NCBI RefSeq assembly: GCF_046244365.1
Contig: NZ_CP176395.1
Span: 2,046,001-2,110,000, forward strand
From: Paenibacillus_V sp046244365
Lineage (GTDB): Bacteria > Bacillota > Bacilli > Paenibacillales > NBRC-103111
Direction: 5' to 3'
DNA length: 64,000 bases
Made by a program: the position numbers and the translations under genes. This document shows, in pieces, positions 9,010-19,300 of this stretch. Every line of letters starts with the position of its first letter. Within the stretch, counting starts at the first letter, position 1. Under the pieces are notes generated by a model. That model did no database searches. It worked only from the letters and a program-made list of their open reading frames with translations, and was not told where the DNA came from.

Positions 9010-9897
9010 TTAACCTTTGACTGCTCCAACGGTTATTCCTTTAACGAAATATTTCTGGAAAAACGGATATACGATCATAATCGGCAAAGCGCCGACAACC
9101 GCGATCGCCATTTTGATGCCCACGCTTGGCATAGTGGCTGCGATTTCACTGGCATTGCTGCCGGCTGCGCCGCTGGCCAGGAAGCGGACGTCCTGAAGCA
9201 TCGTGTTGAGCATATTCTGAACGCTGAACAAGCTGGGGTCCGTCAAGTAATACAGACCGTTCCTCCAGTCATTCCAGTAGTTCAAGCCGATCAGCAGGGA
9301 CAGGGTGGCGACCATCGGCAGCGACATCGGGAGAACGACGCTGAACAGAATGCGGAACTCTCCCGCGCCGTCTATCCTTCCCGCCTCGATCACTTCATCC
9401 GGAATGCTGGTCATAAAATACGTACGCATCATTATGACATAGAAAGCATTCAGCAGCAATGCCGGAACGATGAGCGCCCAAATCGTATTGTCGATGTTCA
9501 GATACCGGGTCCACATAATGTAAGTGGGAACCAGACCGCCGTTGAACAGCATCGTGAAGAAAACGAAAAAGGCGAATGTTCCCCGATGCGGCAAATCTCT
9601 TCTGGACAAGGGATAAGCGAGCAGGAGCGTCAGGATCATGCTGCTCAGCGTACCGACCACCGATACGAAAACCGTAACGGAGTAGGCTCGCGCGATCGTT
9701 TCCATTTTTTTGAACATGTAAGCATAGCTGTCCGTGCCGAACTTCTCCGGGAACAGCGAGTAGCCATTGCGAATGAGCGTGCCCTCGTCCGTAAAGGAGG
9801 AAACGACAAGCAGCGCAAACGGGAACAAGCAGAAGATCATCAAAGCGAACATGATGGCGTTTGCCATAATCGGAAAAGCTTTGCCATTCTCGACCAT
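9010..9897 (-). CDS. Carbohydrate ABC transporter permease (LplC/YtcP-like)
   Basis: The 295-residue inner-membrane protein has about six membrane helices and a binding-protein-dependent permease EAA-type loop (DEVIEAGRIDGAGEFRIL), the contact for the ATPase. It is the second of two permeases for oligosaccharide import. The start follows AAGGAGAG, and the gene begins 17 bases after the stop of the first permease. No ATPase gene is present in the cluster; Lpl-type systems usually share an ATPase encoded elsewhere (MsmX type). Confidence 0.92.
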   Translation of the reverse strand: MVENGKAFPIMANAIMFALMIFCLFPFALLVVSSFTDEGTLIRNGYSLFPEKFGTDSYAYMFKKMETIARAYSVTVFVSVVGTLSSMILTLLLAYPLSRRDLPHRGTFAFFVFFTMLFNGGLVPTYIMWTRYLNIDNTIWALIVPALLLNAFYVIMMRTYFMTSIPDEVIEAGRIDGAGEFRILFSVVLPMSLPMVATLSLLIGLNYWNDWRNGLYYLTDPSLFSVQNMLNTMLQDVRFLASGAAGSNASEIAATMPSVGIKMAIAVVGALPIMIVYPFFQKYFVKGITVGAVKG

Positions 9898-9914
9898 TGC
9901 CGACTCTCCTTTCC

Positions 9915-10856
9915 TTAGAATAGGGCGTTCTCTTTACTGAACTTGATGACAATCCGGTTGGCGATAAACACCAGGATAAAGCCGACTAAAGATTGGTACA
10001 CGCCTGCCGCAGAGGACATGCCTACATCGTTCAGCTTGATCAGGCCGCGATATACATAGGTGTCGATCGTGTTGGTTACATCGTACAGCGGACCGGAATC
10101 CATCGGAACCTGGTAGAACAAGCCGAAGTCGGAATAGAAGATCGTTCCGATGGCAAGCAAGACGAGCGTAATCATCGTGGCCTTGAGCCCCGGCAGCGTA
10201 ATGTGAATGATCTGCTGCCAGCGGTTCGCGCCGTCGATGACGGCCGCTTCGTAATAACCGCGGTCAATGCCGACTAGCGTCGCATAGTAGATGATACAGC
10301 TGTATCCGAACGTTTTCCAAATATGTACCGCGGTCAAAATATACGGCCAGTATTTCGGCTCGGTATACCAGGTCACATCGCCCAGTCCCAGCGGTTCGAG
10401 AATGCTGTGATTGACAAATCCGTATTCGGAGCTGAACATGGCGAACACCAAATAGCTCACAATGACCATAGAGATCAAATACGGCAGCAGGATAATCGTC
10501 TGGTAGAGCTTCTTCCAAAACTTCGAGCGAATTTCATTCAGGAGGATGGCCACTGCGACTGCAATGACCGTCCCCAAAATGATAAAGACCACGTTATACG
10601 CAATGGTATTGCGGGTGATCACCCATGCTTCCTTCGTCTTAAACAGGTACTCGAAATTGCTGAAGCCTGCGAATGGACTGTCAATAATGCCTTTGTTCCA
10701 GTTTACGTGCTTGAAGGCGATGATAATCCCGCCCATAGGCACGTAGTTGTTGATCAGCAAATAGAGCAGACCCGGAAGCATCATCAGGTACAAAGGGATA
10801 AACCGCTTATAGTTATGTTTGTGCTTAAGTCTGTGCGCCTTTAACGCAACGCTCAT
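9915..10856 (-). CDS. Carbohydrate ABC transporter permease (LplB-like)
   Basis: The 313-residue protein has about six membrane helices and an EAA loop (YYEAAVIDGANRWQQIIHI). The open frame extends upstream to 10928, into the binding-protein gene. The ATG at 10856 is chosen because GAGGAAGGTG precedes it and because the protein then begins MSVALKAHRL, with a basic cytoplasmic tail before the first helix. It lies 40 bases after the solute-binding protein stop and just before its partner permease, in one operon. Confidence 0.9.
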   Translation of the reverse strand: MSVALKAHRLKHKHNYKRFIPLYLMMLPGLLYLLINNYVPMGGIIIAFKHVNWNKGIIDSPFAGFSNFEYLFKTKEAWVITRNTIAYNVVFIILGTVIAVAVAILLNEIRSKFWKKLYQTIILLPYLISMVIVSYLVFAMFSSEYGFVNHSILEPLGLGDVTWYTEPKYWPYILTAVHIWKTFGYSCIIYYATLVGIDRGYYEAAVIDGANRWQQIIHITLPGLKATMITLVLLAIGTIFYSDFGLFYQVPMDSGPLYDVTNTIDTYVYRGLIKLNDVGMSSAAGVYQSLVGFILVFIANRIVIKFSKENALF

Positions 10857-10896
10857 TAGATGTTCACCTTCCTCATGATTGCAAGGCCGTATCCGA

Positions 10897-12432
10897 TTAC
10901 TTCTTATGCTTCGCAGCCCACTTGTCAAGTTCTGACTGCTTGGCGGCGATAATGTCGTCGATGCCCGCAGCCTTCAGTTCCTTCTGGAACACCGGCAGCG
11001 TCGTTTCCGGATCAAGCATGCCGTTCATCAGCGCTTTATGGTATTTCGCTACGACATTCGACGTTGCCGTCATTTGGTTGCGAACGCGGCTCGAATCGAA
11101 CGTGAAGCCGTATGCCGCCGAAGGAACAGCCGTTTTGTTGAACTCGGTTTGAACTTCCCAGTAGTTAGCCGGGTTGCCTTTCCACACGTGACCGATCGTT
11201 TGGTTCGGCCACAACCAGCCGCTGCTAGGTCTGTAACCGGTGTTGTTGCCATTCAGTCCTTGCGGATAGTCTATGATCTTCTGTCCGTTCGCTGCGTCGC
11301 CTGTTTCCACGTAGTGCTTGTCCTTGATGCCGTAGATCATCAGGTTGACCAATTCCGGGTCCGTGTACATGAGGTTCAGCAGCTTCATCGCCGCTTCCGG
11401 ATGCTTGGTGCCGTTGCTGATCGCCCAGGTCGCCATTTGGACGTCGGACGTCGTTTTATAGGCCGGAACGATTTCCGAAACGACGATTTCAATGCCATTG
11501 TTTCTGGTTTCCTGAACGTCAAAGCCGGGCTTCAAGTTCACGAATCCGCCGAATGCGTTGCCCGCTTTCATCAGCGTGCCTGCGTTTTCGGTGTTGTTGA
11601 TCGCATCCTTCATGATCAGACCGTTCTTATACCATCTGTTCATGCGCGTAATGAATTCCTTGTAGAAGGCCGTTTCGTACAGGTTGACGACTTTCAGCTC
11701 TTTGCCGAAATCCATCAGGACGCCGAGGTTGGTGATATCGTCGCCCAGCGTATCCCAGCCCCAGTTGCGAACAAGCTCGCCATTGGAAGGAACGACCGGG
11801 ATGATGTTCGGCTCGTTTTTGTGAATGGTCATCAGCGCTTCTTCCAGCTGATCCAGCGTTTTGATGTTCGCATAGTCGATCTTGTACTTGTCCGCGAGGT
11901 CCTTTCTCATTTCAAAGCCATAGGCTTTGGCCAGATCGCGGCCTGTCGTAATGCCGTAAATATCGTCGCCGATGCGACCGCTTTCAATATACTCAGGGCC
12001 GATCGCTTTCACAAGGTCTTTGCCGTACTTGTCCAGCAGCTTCGTAAGCGGGAGAATTTGCCCGTTGTTCGCCATCGTAGCCAGCGGCGTCATATAGATA
12101 GGCAGCAGGTCGACACCTTTGCCGGAAGACAGCATCATCGTCGTTTGTTGGACGTAGTTGCCGTAAGCGATGAACGTCAGATTCACTTCAACGTTCAGCT
12201 TTTTTCTCGTGATTTCGTTAATCGCTTTCGTAACTTCTTCTTTGTCGTCTTTATTTGTGCTCATCATGGCGACATCAAGCTTGACAAGCTCTTTCTCTCT
12301 CAAGTCTCCGGAAGCGGTTTCAGTTCCAGCAGCTGAAGGACTGTTCGTTCCTTTGCTCTCCGAGTTTCCGCAACCCGCAACCAGCGCCCCGCCCATTGCT
12401 GCAACCAGTAAGCCTGACAACACTCTTTTCAT
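10897..12432 (-). CDS. Extracellular solute-binding lipoprotein (LplA-like)
   Basis: The 511-residue lipoprotein starts with a type II signal peptide; the lipobox is LVAGC with Cys at about residue 21, followed by a Ser/Gly/Thr linker. The rest matches the large family 1 binding proteins of Paenibacillaceae that capture oligosaccharides and deliver them to paired LplB/LplC permeases. GAGGAGGG precedes the ATG. It is first in the operon, diverging from the isomerase-like gene across about 200 bp that should hold both promoters. The exact sugar cannot be read from the sequence. Confidence 0.92.
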   Translation of the reverse strand: MKRVLSGLLVAAMGGALVAGCGNSESKGTNSPSAAGTETASGDLREKELVKLDVAMMSTNKDDKEEVTKAINEITRKKLNVEVNLTFIAYGNYVQQTTMMLSSGKGVDLLPIYMTPLATMANNGQILPLTKLLDKYGKDLVKAIGPEYIESGRIGDDIYGITTGRDLAKAYGFEMRKDLADKYKIDYANIKTLDQLEEALMTIHKNEPNIIPVVPSNGELVRNWGWDTLGDDITNLGVLMDFGKELKVVNLYETAFYKEFITRMNRWYKNGLIMKDAINNTENAGTLMKAGNAFGGFVNLKPGFDVQETRNNGIEIVVSEIVPAYKTTSDVQMATWAISNGTKHPEAAMKLLNLMYTDPELVNLMIYGIKDKHYVETGDAANGQKIIDYPQGLNGNNTGYRPSSGWLWPNQTIGHVWKGNPANYWEVQTEFNKTAVPSAAYGFTFDSSRVRNQMTATSNVVAKYHKALMNGMLDPETTLPVFQKELKAAGIDDIIAAKQSELDKWAAKHKK

Positions 12433-12637
12433 GTATAGTGACCCTCCTCAAATTGATCTGGACCTATCTTAGCAAATAAGGCGAACTCATTTCTGTAAAA
12501 ATAATGTCTTATCCCATCAGAAAAATGACTTGTTGTCGTTTTGGGCCGCTTATCGAGGTTTATAGGGGATTGGATTATGCTATGATAGGTGCTGCACTTC
12601 AGGCAAAACCATACATCAAAGAATGAGGCGATGGCAC

Positions 12638-13384
12638 ATGACGAATTTGAAGGTAGCCTTACAACTGTATACGCTGCGCGACTATGATAAAGAAGATTTC
12701 GCAGTTAAGCTGGGGAAGGTACGCGAGGCCGGCTATGACGGCGTCGAGTTTGCAGGCTTTGCGAATATTTCCGCCGCAGATATGAAAGCGACGCTGGACA
12801 GCCTGCAACTTACCGCAATGGGCAGCCATACGCGGATCGAGGAGCTGCTCGGCGATCTGGATAACGTGATTGCTTACAACCGGGTCATCGGTTCTTCCTA
12901 TATCGTCATTCCTTATTATGAGATGAAATCGGAAGAACATGTGCAAACGTTGATCGGAATCGTGAAAGAGATCGGGCCGAAGATTAAAGCAGCCGGCATG
13001 GATCTGTTGTACCACAACCATTACCACGAGTTTATCAACGACTTCGGAGACAAGCCGATTCTGGAGACGCTGAGAGAGTCGACAACCGAAGGGGAATTGA
13101 ATTTCGAGATCGACATGTTCTGGACGACTCATGCCGGACGTGAGCCGGTTCGTGTCATGGACGATTTCGGCGCGCGCTGCAAGACGGTTCACCTGAAGGA
13201 TATGGTGAATAAAGAAGAGAAGGAAATGACCGAGCTGGGGACGGGCATCCTCGATCTGGCCGGCATTGTAGCGAAGGCTAAGTCTGCGGGGTATGAATGG
13301 GTTGTTGTCGAGCAGGATCGGATTAAGATCGACGGCTACGAGAGCGTTAAGTTGTCGCTCGACAATGTGAAGGTGCTGCTGTAG
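12638..13384 (+). CDS. Sugar phosphate isomerase/epimerase family protein (TIM barrel)
   Basis: The 248-residue protein resembles the xylose isomerase-like TIM-barrel family. Metal-ligand-type residues are visible in HNHYHEF (residues about 124-130), FEIDMFW (about 158) and a late VVEQD (about 228). Such enzymes interconvert or dehydrate sugars and inositol derivatives; the substrate is unknown. The ATG at 12638 is preferred over 12623 because GAGGCGAT lies just upstream. Divergence from the sugar transporter suggests a linked catabolic role. The repeated terminator element follows it. Confidence 0.85.
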   Translation: MTNLKVALQLYTLRDYDKEDFAVKLGKVREAGYDGVEFAGFANISAADMKATLDSLQLTAMGSHTRIEELLGDLDNVIAYNRVIGSSYIVIPYYEMKSEEHVQTLIGIVKEIGPKIKAAGMDLLYHNHYHEFINDFGDKPILETLRESTTEGELNFEIDMFWTTHAGREPVRVMDDFGARCKTVHLKDMVNKEEKEMTELGTGILDLAGIVAKAKSAGYEWVVVEQDRIKIDGYESVKLSLDNVKVLL

Positions 13385-13420
13385 GGCAACCAAGGATTAA
13401 CGCTAGGCTTCGAGTACTCA

Positions 13421-13493
13421 ACGACAAGAACATAACCCTATTAAACCCGCATAACTTGCGGGTTTTAGTTATTAATCGGACAAGTTCTTGTCG
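13421..13493 (+). repeat. Repeated terminator element, copy 2, bounded by inverted 10-mers
   Basis: CGACAAGAAC (13422-13431) and its reverse complement GTTCTTGTCG (13484-13493) flank the AAACCCGC/GCGGGTTT hairpin (13443-13465). The left part and hairpin match copy 1 at 4800-4848. A methyltransferase remnant begins exactly at the right end, as if the element marks a deletion or insertion junction. Confidence 0.7.
13443..13467 (+). terminator. Terminator of the isomerase-like gene
   Basis: The same 8-bp stem and ATAACTT loop as at 4826-4848 are followed by TTTTAG. It lies about 60 bases after the stop at 13384. Confidence 0.8.
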
Positions 13494-13787
13494 CGGTATT
13501 ATTCCGTGTGGAATCATGATTATTTGGAATTTTTAGTAGAGCGGGTTTGGAAAATAACTAAGCCTGTACATATCGTTGACTTTGGCTGTGGGATTGGTTT
13601 CATGGGTATGGGCGCGGGAGCAAACATGAAAATCGGAAAGCAGGTGACCGCCAATTTTTCCGGAGAAGGCATCAATTCGGCGATTGACGAATATACGAAC
13701 TTCAGCGGGACCGAGGCTGACATATATATTTTCTGGTACTATACGGAAAATCCGGATAAGGAGCCAAGGATCAAGTTGAACGGTTAA
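13494..13787 (+). pseudogene. Methyltransferase N-terminal remnant fused to unrelated sequence
   Basis: The first part of the frame (HDYLEFLVERVWKI, then VDFGCGIGFMG) is a clear class I SAM-dependent methyltransferase start with motif I. After about 35 residues it changes into a short unrelated tail (GANMKIGKQVTANFSGEG, then EADIYIFWYY) that I do not recognise. There is no ATG or ribosome binding site; the frame runs out of the right inverted repeat of the preceding element. It is best read as two truncated genes joined by deletion or recombination. The stop at 13787 runs directly into a strong terminator. Confidence 0.65.
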
Positions 13788-13828
13788 AAATGAAGGGGAG
13801 CAGCCGCGCGCTGCTCCCCTTCATTTTT
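13787..13828 (+). terminator. Strong, probably bidirectional terminator
   Basis: An 18-bp perfect stem (AAAATGAAGGGGAGCAGC and its complement, 13787-13804 and 13810-13827) has a 5-base loop and A/T-rich flanks on both sides. Confidence 0.9.
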
Positions 13829-14035
13829 ACAGATAAAGTAACTCCTGTCCGACAAGTTTGCCGGAGCCGCTGGCTGGCAGCCGTCCGGAGGGTGCCGCCG
13901 CTCGCTTGACTCCGACAGAGCTTCCGAGCGTAACGACGTGTATCGTTGAACGATAGGGCAGGATAATGACAATCACATATAGAAATTCATGGTTAAATAC
14001 GTGTTTTAACTTTATTGATGTCAGGGGAAGTGACT

Positions 14036-14254
14036 ATGGGATATACTACTAGATTTGTTGGTCATTTTATGCTCAATAGGGAGCTCGATAATGAAACATT
14101 CAATTTGCTGTATAACCTCGCAAACACTAGGAGGGTTAGTCGGGATATTTCAGTCCTAGCTCGAATAGAGAATATATCTAAACAAGATGCTCTTGAGAAA
14201 TACGGAAATGAAGAGCAATTGTTCAGCGTCTTCCGAACCAATACTGGAAAATAA
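14036..14254 (+). pseudogene. Small orphan ORF, probably C-terminally truncated
   Basis: GGGGAAG and the ATG at 14036 make a good translation start for MGYTTRFVGHF. I recall this opening from small phage- or accessory-region proteins of roughly 110-150 residues, but cannot name the family. Here the frame stops after 72 residues in a tail (EEQLFSVFRTNTGK) that looks like frameshifted read-through, so the gene is probably broken. Base composition is more AT-rich than the surrounding operons. Confidence 0.45.
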
Positions 14255-14339
14255 TGAAGAGTAATGCCGTTTATTGAGTATTGAGTATTATTGACGGAAC
14301 AAACACCAAAAAGTGATTCTTGGTTGAAGGGGGCATTGA

Positions 14340-14864
14340 ATGCGTCGCAAAAAAGTATTCATTTTAACTTTTACGGGATTTTTAACTTTACTGGCAGTAT
14401 TCATTTATTTAACTCCTTTTGCAGGAAACCTTGTAGCGAATACAAGATTTGAAGGATACGCCAGGAACGTTGGTATTAGAATTATAAAAAAATCTCCGCC
14501 TCTACCCAGTATTACTTCGGGGCAAACACAAATTCCAGTTATCCAAAGTAGTTATTGTTGGGGCAATTTAGGATGTGCAGATTATGCAGGAGGAAAATCA
14601 ATGTTAGAAGGGGTTACTCCTTCTGCGGTAACTTCTGAAGCGGACATTAAAGTTTCGTTTGCTTATAAACCAGTACCTAATGAGTTGTACATTCAGCAAT
14701 TTGGGGATGATACAACGATACAAATTCCTTTGAAAAATGGCTCTTTTAATGCCCCAAAAGAAAAAGGTATTTATTACTACGGCATTTCAGCATTCTGGAG
14801 AACCGATGATGGTAAGTATTCGAAAGGTGATACATCATCAGTTTTTGTTATTGAAGTTAGATGA
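14340..14864 (+). CDS. Membrane-anchored extracytoplasmic hypothetical protein
   Basis: The 174-residue protein has a basic N-terminus and one hydrophobic segment (residues about 6-28), so it is secreted or tethered. It then has a conserved-looking block with QSSYCW and CADYAG, whose two cysteines could form a disulfide, and a beta-rich C-terminal half ending in FVIEVR. Similar QGSYCW-containing domains occur in Bacillota exported proteins of unknown function. The start follows GAAGGGGG. Codon and base use are AT-rich, unlike the sugar operon upstream. Confidence 0.7.
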   Translation: MRRKKVFILTFTGFLTLLAVFIYLTPFAGNLVANTRFEGYARNVGIRIIKKSPPLPSITSGQTQIPVIQSSYCWGNLGCADYAGGKSMLEGVTPSAVTSEADIKVSFAYKPVPNELYIQQFGDDTTIQIPLKNGSFNAPKEKGIYYYGISAFWRTDDGKYSKGDTSSVFVIEVR

Positions 14865-15173
14865 GTTTTAACTAACGGGTTAGAAACTGAGATGCGGCAG
14901 GCTCGCTAAAGATAGATGTATCGAGGCACAAGGCATGTGGCATGCATGGTAGGAATATGTCGCGTCGATACTGAATGGGCACCTGTGCGGTACAATTTTG
15001 TTCATTCAGTTTACCCTATTATTTTGGAGATATTACTTTATCATCGTTGGTTTTTGAGGGTTTAAGCGCTAGGCGCTTTCTTTTTATAGCAATCAGATTT
15101 ATAGTAAATATTTGAATTTGTGTTCTCCGTGCAGAAAGGGATACTTGCAATAAGATTAAGGAGACAAGAGCCG
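14865..15173. other. Intergenic region upstream of the two-component genes
   Basis: No gene or terminator was recognised in these 309 bases. The promoter of the response regulator gene should lie here, but no clear -35/-10 pair stands out. Confidence 0.4.
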
Positions 15174-16310
15174 ATGATTCGTGTAATGCTCATTGATGAT
15201 GAAGAAGATGCGCTGGATTTGTTGGAGATTTTGCTCGAAAAAATTGGGAATGTCAAGGTTGTTGGGAGATATATCAATCCGATTCAAGCGATTGAAGCTT
15301 TAGGCAATTCCTCTGTAGATGCAGTGTTTCTGGATAACCAGATGCCGGGAATGAAGGGCACGGAAGCTGCCAGAAAAATCAGAAGCATGATCCCTCAGAT
15401 GCCGATCGTATTCACAACGGCATATGCGGAATACGCTGTCGAAGCGTTTGAAATTCAATCGACCGACTACCTGCTGAAGCCATTTACGATAGATAGATTG
15501 CAGAACACGGTTGCGCGCATTCAACCATCCTTATCCGAGTCCGTCATTCAGGCGCGTCAGAGCGCAAGCATCACTCCGACCGTACATTGTTTGGGAGGCT
15601 TCCATATTGGATTGCCGGGTGACGCGAACAAGGTGCTGACCTGGAAAACGAAGAAGGAAAAGGAGCTTTGCGCGTTTCTGATCCATTATGCAGGAAAGTC
15701 TGTGAGTACCGCATCGATCATTGAGGCAATATGGCCGGAGTACGATCTGAACAAGGCGAAAACCTATTTGTATACGTGCCTGTCCTATTTAAGGAGAAGC
15801 TTGGCGGAACATCATATTCCGATCCATATACGCAAAGCGGAACAAGGGTTCGTCGCTGCATTGGATGGGTTGACGGTCGATGTAACCGAATTTGAACAGT
15901 TGCTGAGCAACACATTGGCCGAAGAGGAGATGGATGCAAGGTTATACGACAAAATGAACCGGATGTACAAAGGCGAATATATGGAAGCTTGCGATTTCGG
16001 TTGGGCTACCGCCAGGCAGTTGGAGATCAAAGCCTCGTATGTCCGCGTGCTTCGTAAAGGGTATGCGCATTTTCGAAGTCAGGGCAATCTTCCGCTTGCG
16101 GTGGGCAGCATGCAAAACCTATTATCGCTTGCCCCCGATTCCGAGTTCGACGGACGCGAGTTGATCAAGTTGCATCTGGAGATGGGCAATCGATACGAGG
16201 CGTATCGTGTCTGCTTGCAATTGGAACATGCCGTCCGCTTTCAATTGGGAACCGAGCTGGAGGAAGAGACCTTGCGGCTATTCCAACAGACGAAAGACAA
16301 GACAGAGTAG
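15174..16310 (+). CDS. Response regulator with receiver, wHTH and bacterial transcriptional activator (SARP-type) domains
   Basis: The 378-residue protein has a receiver domain (residues 1-120; DDE near residue 8, phospho-acceptor D54 in VFLDNQMPGM, Lys in YLLKPF), an OmpR-like winged helix (about 140-240) and a C-terminal tetratricopeptide-like BTAD domain (about 245-370). The open frame extends 18 codons upstream, but AAGGAG at 15159 places the start at 15174. It lies 8 bases before the hybrid kinase gene, so the two form a signalling pair. The giant SLH protein gene just downstream is a plausible target. Confidence 0.88.
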   Translation: MIRVMLIDDEEDALDLLEILLEKIGNVKVVGRYINPIQAIEALGNSSVDAVFLDNQMPGMKGTEAARKIRSMIPQMPIVFTTAYAEYAVEAFEIQSTDYLLKPFTIDRLQNTVARIQPSLSESVIQARQSASITPTVHCLGGFHIGLPGDANKVLTWKTKKEKELCAFLIHYAGKSVSTASIIEAIWPEYDLNKAKTYLYTCLSYLRRSLAEHHIPIHIRKAEQGFVAALDGLTVDVTEFEQLLSNTLAEEEMDARLYDKMNRMYKGEYMEACDFGWATARQLEIKASYVRVLRKGYAHFRSQGNLPLAVGSMQNLLSLAPDSEFDGRELIKLHLEMGNRYEAYRVCLQLEHAVRFQLGTELEEETLRLFQQTKDKTE

Positions 16311-16318
16311 CAAGGCCG

Positions 16319-19300
16319 ATGAGAAAAAAAGTCGCGGCGGCGCTTATCACGTTCTCTCTGTTGGTTGCAACCTACGGGATTCTATTGACTTACTTCTCTA
16401 TCCATAAGAAGCCTATGCCTGTAGCGGTGAATGGAACCATGGACTTAACCGCATGGAAATTCGAGGAGGACGGAGCCGTTCGGCTGGATGGGCAGTGGGA
16501 ATTTTATCCCAATCGACTGCTCACCCATCAGCCTTCCCTCTCTACTGCCGCTGCAGGAGGATTAACACCTGCGACGATTCAGGTGCCAGGATCCTGGTCA
16601 AAGAAGATGGATACGATTGGCTTGGCGACCTATCGATTGCAGGTCCAAATCGGCGATGCAAGCGCGGTGTATGGATTGAAAACGGCGTCTATCCTGATTT
16701 CCAATCGGCTCATCGTCAATGGCCAAGTCGTCGGATCAAGCGGGAATCCGGCCGAGAAGCCGCATTACCAAGCGCTTAACAAACCATATGTCAGCTACTT
16801 CACGTTGCAGCCGGGCTGGAATGAAATTCTGGTTGAGGCGGCCAACTATGAATTTCGAGTAGGCAGCGGGATCGGCGAATCGCTTCTCTTGGGCAAGGCC
16901 GATCAGATTGCCGGGCTTCGCGATCGAGCCACGGCTCATGATTGGATCGCGTTAACCGCCTTCCTGATCATGGGATTATATTTTATCGGTTTATTTTCCC
17001 AACGCAGAAACGATTTTTCGCTTGCGGTATTTGGCGTCGTTTGCTTATTTATCGCTGCGTTCACGAGCGTCAGCGGCGAGAGAGTCCTCTTTGATGTGGT
17101 CGGCCCGGTTCCGTTCTGGCTTTATTTCCGCATCCAGATGGTTTCGACGGTCGGTGTGGGCGTTGGATTTTTCCTTTATGTATATACCGCTTTTCGGCCT
17201 TACTGCTTCAAATGGCTCACTCGAGGCGGGCTGGCCGCGGGGGCGATCCTTGCCGTGCTGAATTTCGGCTTCGCCGTCCAGCTTGCGACAGGGCCGTTTC
17301 GTCAATTGACGTCGTTATACGTGACGTTCGCGTTGCTGTACGCAACGTATGTCTTCGTCTATACGGCCCTGCACAAAGTAGCGGGCAGCGGGTATTTGGC
17401 CGTGGCGGCCATGGCTTTGAATGTGCTGATACTGAACCAGAACATGAACGTTTACTTCGGCGTGCCGATCTATTCGCTTGCGCCGATCGAACCTTTTCTT
17501 GTTCTGTTGATGCTTGCCCTGCTGATGTCGCTCCGGTTCTCGAACGCATTTCAAAAAATCGAGGAACTGTCCGGGCAATTGATGCAAGCGGACAAGCTGA
17601 AGGATGATTTTCTGGCCCGAACCTCGCATGAATTCAAGACGCCGCTTCACGGCGTGATGAATATTTCCCGGTCGATGCTGGACGATGCCGCGCAACCGCC
17701 GACTGCCGAACAACGGGAAAAGCTTCAGTTGATTACCGACATTACGCGGAAGCTTTCGCAGCTCGTTTACGACATTTTGGACTTATCCAAGCTGAAGCAG
17801 GGAGAGCTGAGAATCGTTCCGGCGCCGATCGACGTTCGTTCGGTCGCGGAGGTACAAGTGCGCTTCTATTCCTATCTGTGCACGGAAAACCATATTCAAC
17901 TGGTGAACCATGTGCCTGCTCAATTGCCTTCCGCTTTTGCCGATGAAATCCGCCTGAGCCAGGTGATCGGAAATTTGCTGGACAATGCGATCAAGCATAC
18001 GGAGAACGGAAGGATCGTCATTACCGGGAAGGAGCAGGGAGGCAGGCTCGAAATTGCGGTGCAGGACACAGGAAAAGGCATTGAGCCCCACGACATTCCA
18101 TTCATTTTTGAACCGTTCAAATCGCTCGAGGGAGCACCGCACCGCGGCTTCGGATTAGGGCTGCCGATCGCGAAGCAACTGGTCGAACTGCAAAAGGGTA
18201 CGCTTTCGGTTGCTTCTACGCCTGGAGTCGGTTCGACCTTTACATTCACGCTTCCGATCGCCGGCCAGCGAAAAGAAGCGACATTGTCCTTGTCCTATTC
18301 AAGCTCCCAGATCATGCCCAAGGAAACCGAATATTCCTTCGCTACGCCGTATCATACGAACCAGGGCGGCAAGCATACGGTTCTTATCGTCGACGACCAG
18401 TATGTGAACCTGAAAGTCTTATTGGATTCGCTTCAAGCCCTCGATTATTGCGTGATCGCGGTCAAGAACGGGTACGAAGCACTGGAGCAGATCGATCGAT
18501 CTGGCAGGGTCGATCTCGTCATTCTCGATCTGATGATGCCGGGCATGTCGGGCTACGAAGTGTGCCAGGAGATTCGCAAACGATACTCGCTGCTGGAACT
18601 GCCCGTCCTGATGGTGACGGCGGCCATTCAGCCCCAAGATAAGGTGGCAGCTTTTCAAGCGGGGGCAAACGATTACTTGCCGAAGCCGTTCGATCGGGAG
18701 GAGCTTAAGGCAAGAATCGGCAGCTTGCTTGCGATGAAGGAATCGCTCGGCCGAGCGGTCCATATGGAAGTGGCATTTTTGCAATCGCAAATCAAGCCGC
18801 ATTTTTTGTATAACGTGCTGAACAGTATTGTGGCATCCAGCTATACGGATGTGGAGCGTGCGCGGAAAATGATTGCCGATCTCGCCGATTACTTGCGCGG
18901 AAGCTTCCGGTTCAGCAACGCGGAGGAACGCATCGGGTTTGCTGAAGAATTCAGTCTCGTTCGAACGTATGTGGAGATTGAGAGAGCCCGATTCAAAAAT
19001 CGTATTCGCTTTGACTATGATATCGCAGAGGCCGCTTATAGTTTGCGCATGCCGCCGCTTCTGCTTCAGCCGCTTGTAGAGAATGCGATCCGTCACGGCA
19101 TCGGCGATCGCATTGAAGGCGGCACGGTGACGGTGACGGTGGAAGAGTCGGATGGGAAATGGCGGTTTGTCGTGGCTGACGACGGCGTCGGGATCGCGCC
19201 TGAACGATTGAAGACGCTTCTCGATCGAGCAGACACGGATGAGTCGCAAGGAGTCGGTTTGAGGAATATTAACAAACGGTTGAAATACGAATACGGGATT

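Noticed and set aside
13784..13972. 62-codon minus-strand ORF at the strong terminator
   Set aside because: It runs through the hairpin and has no ribosome binding site or recognisable product.
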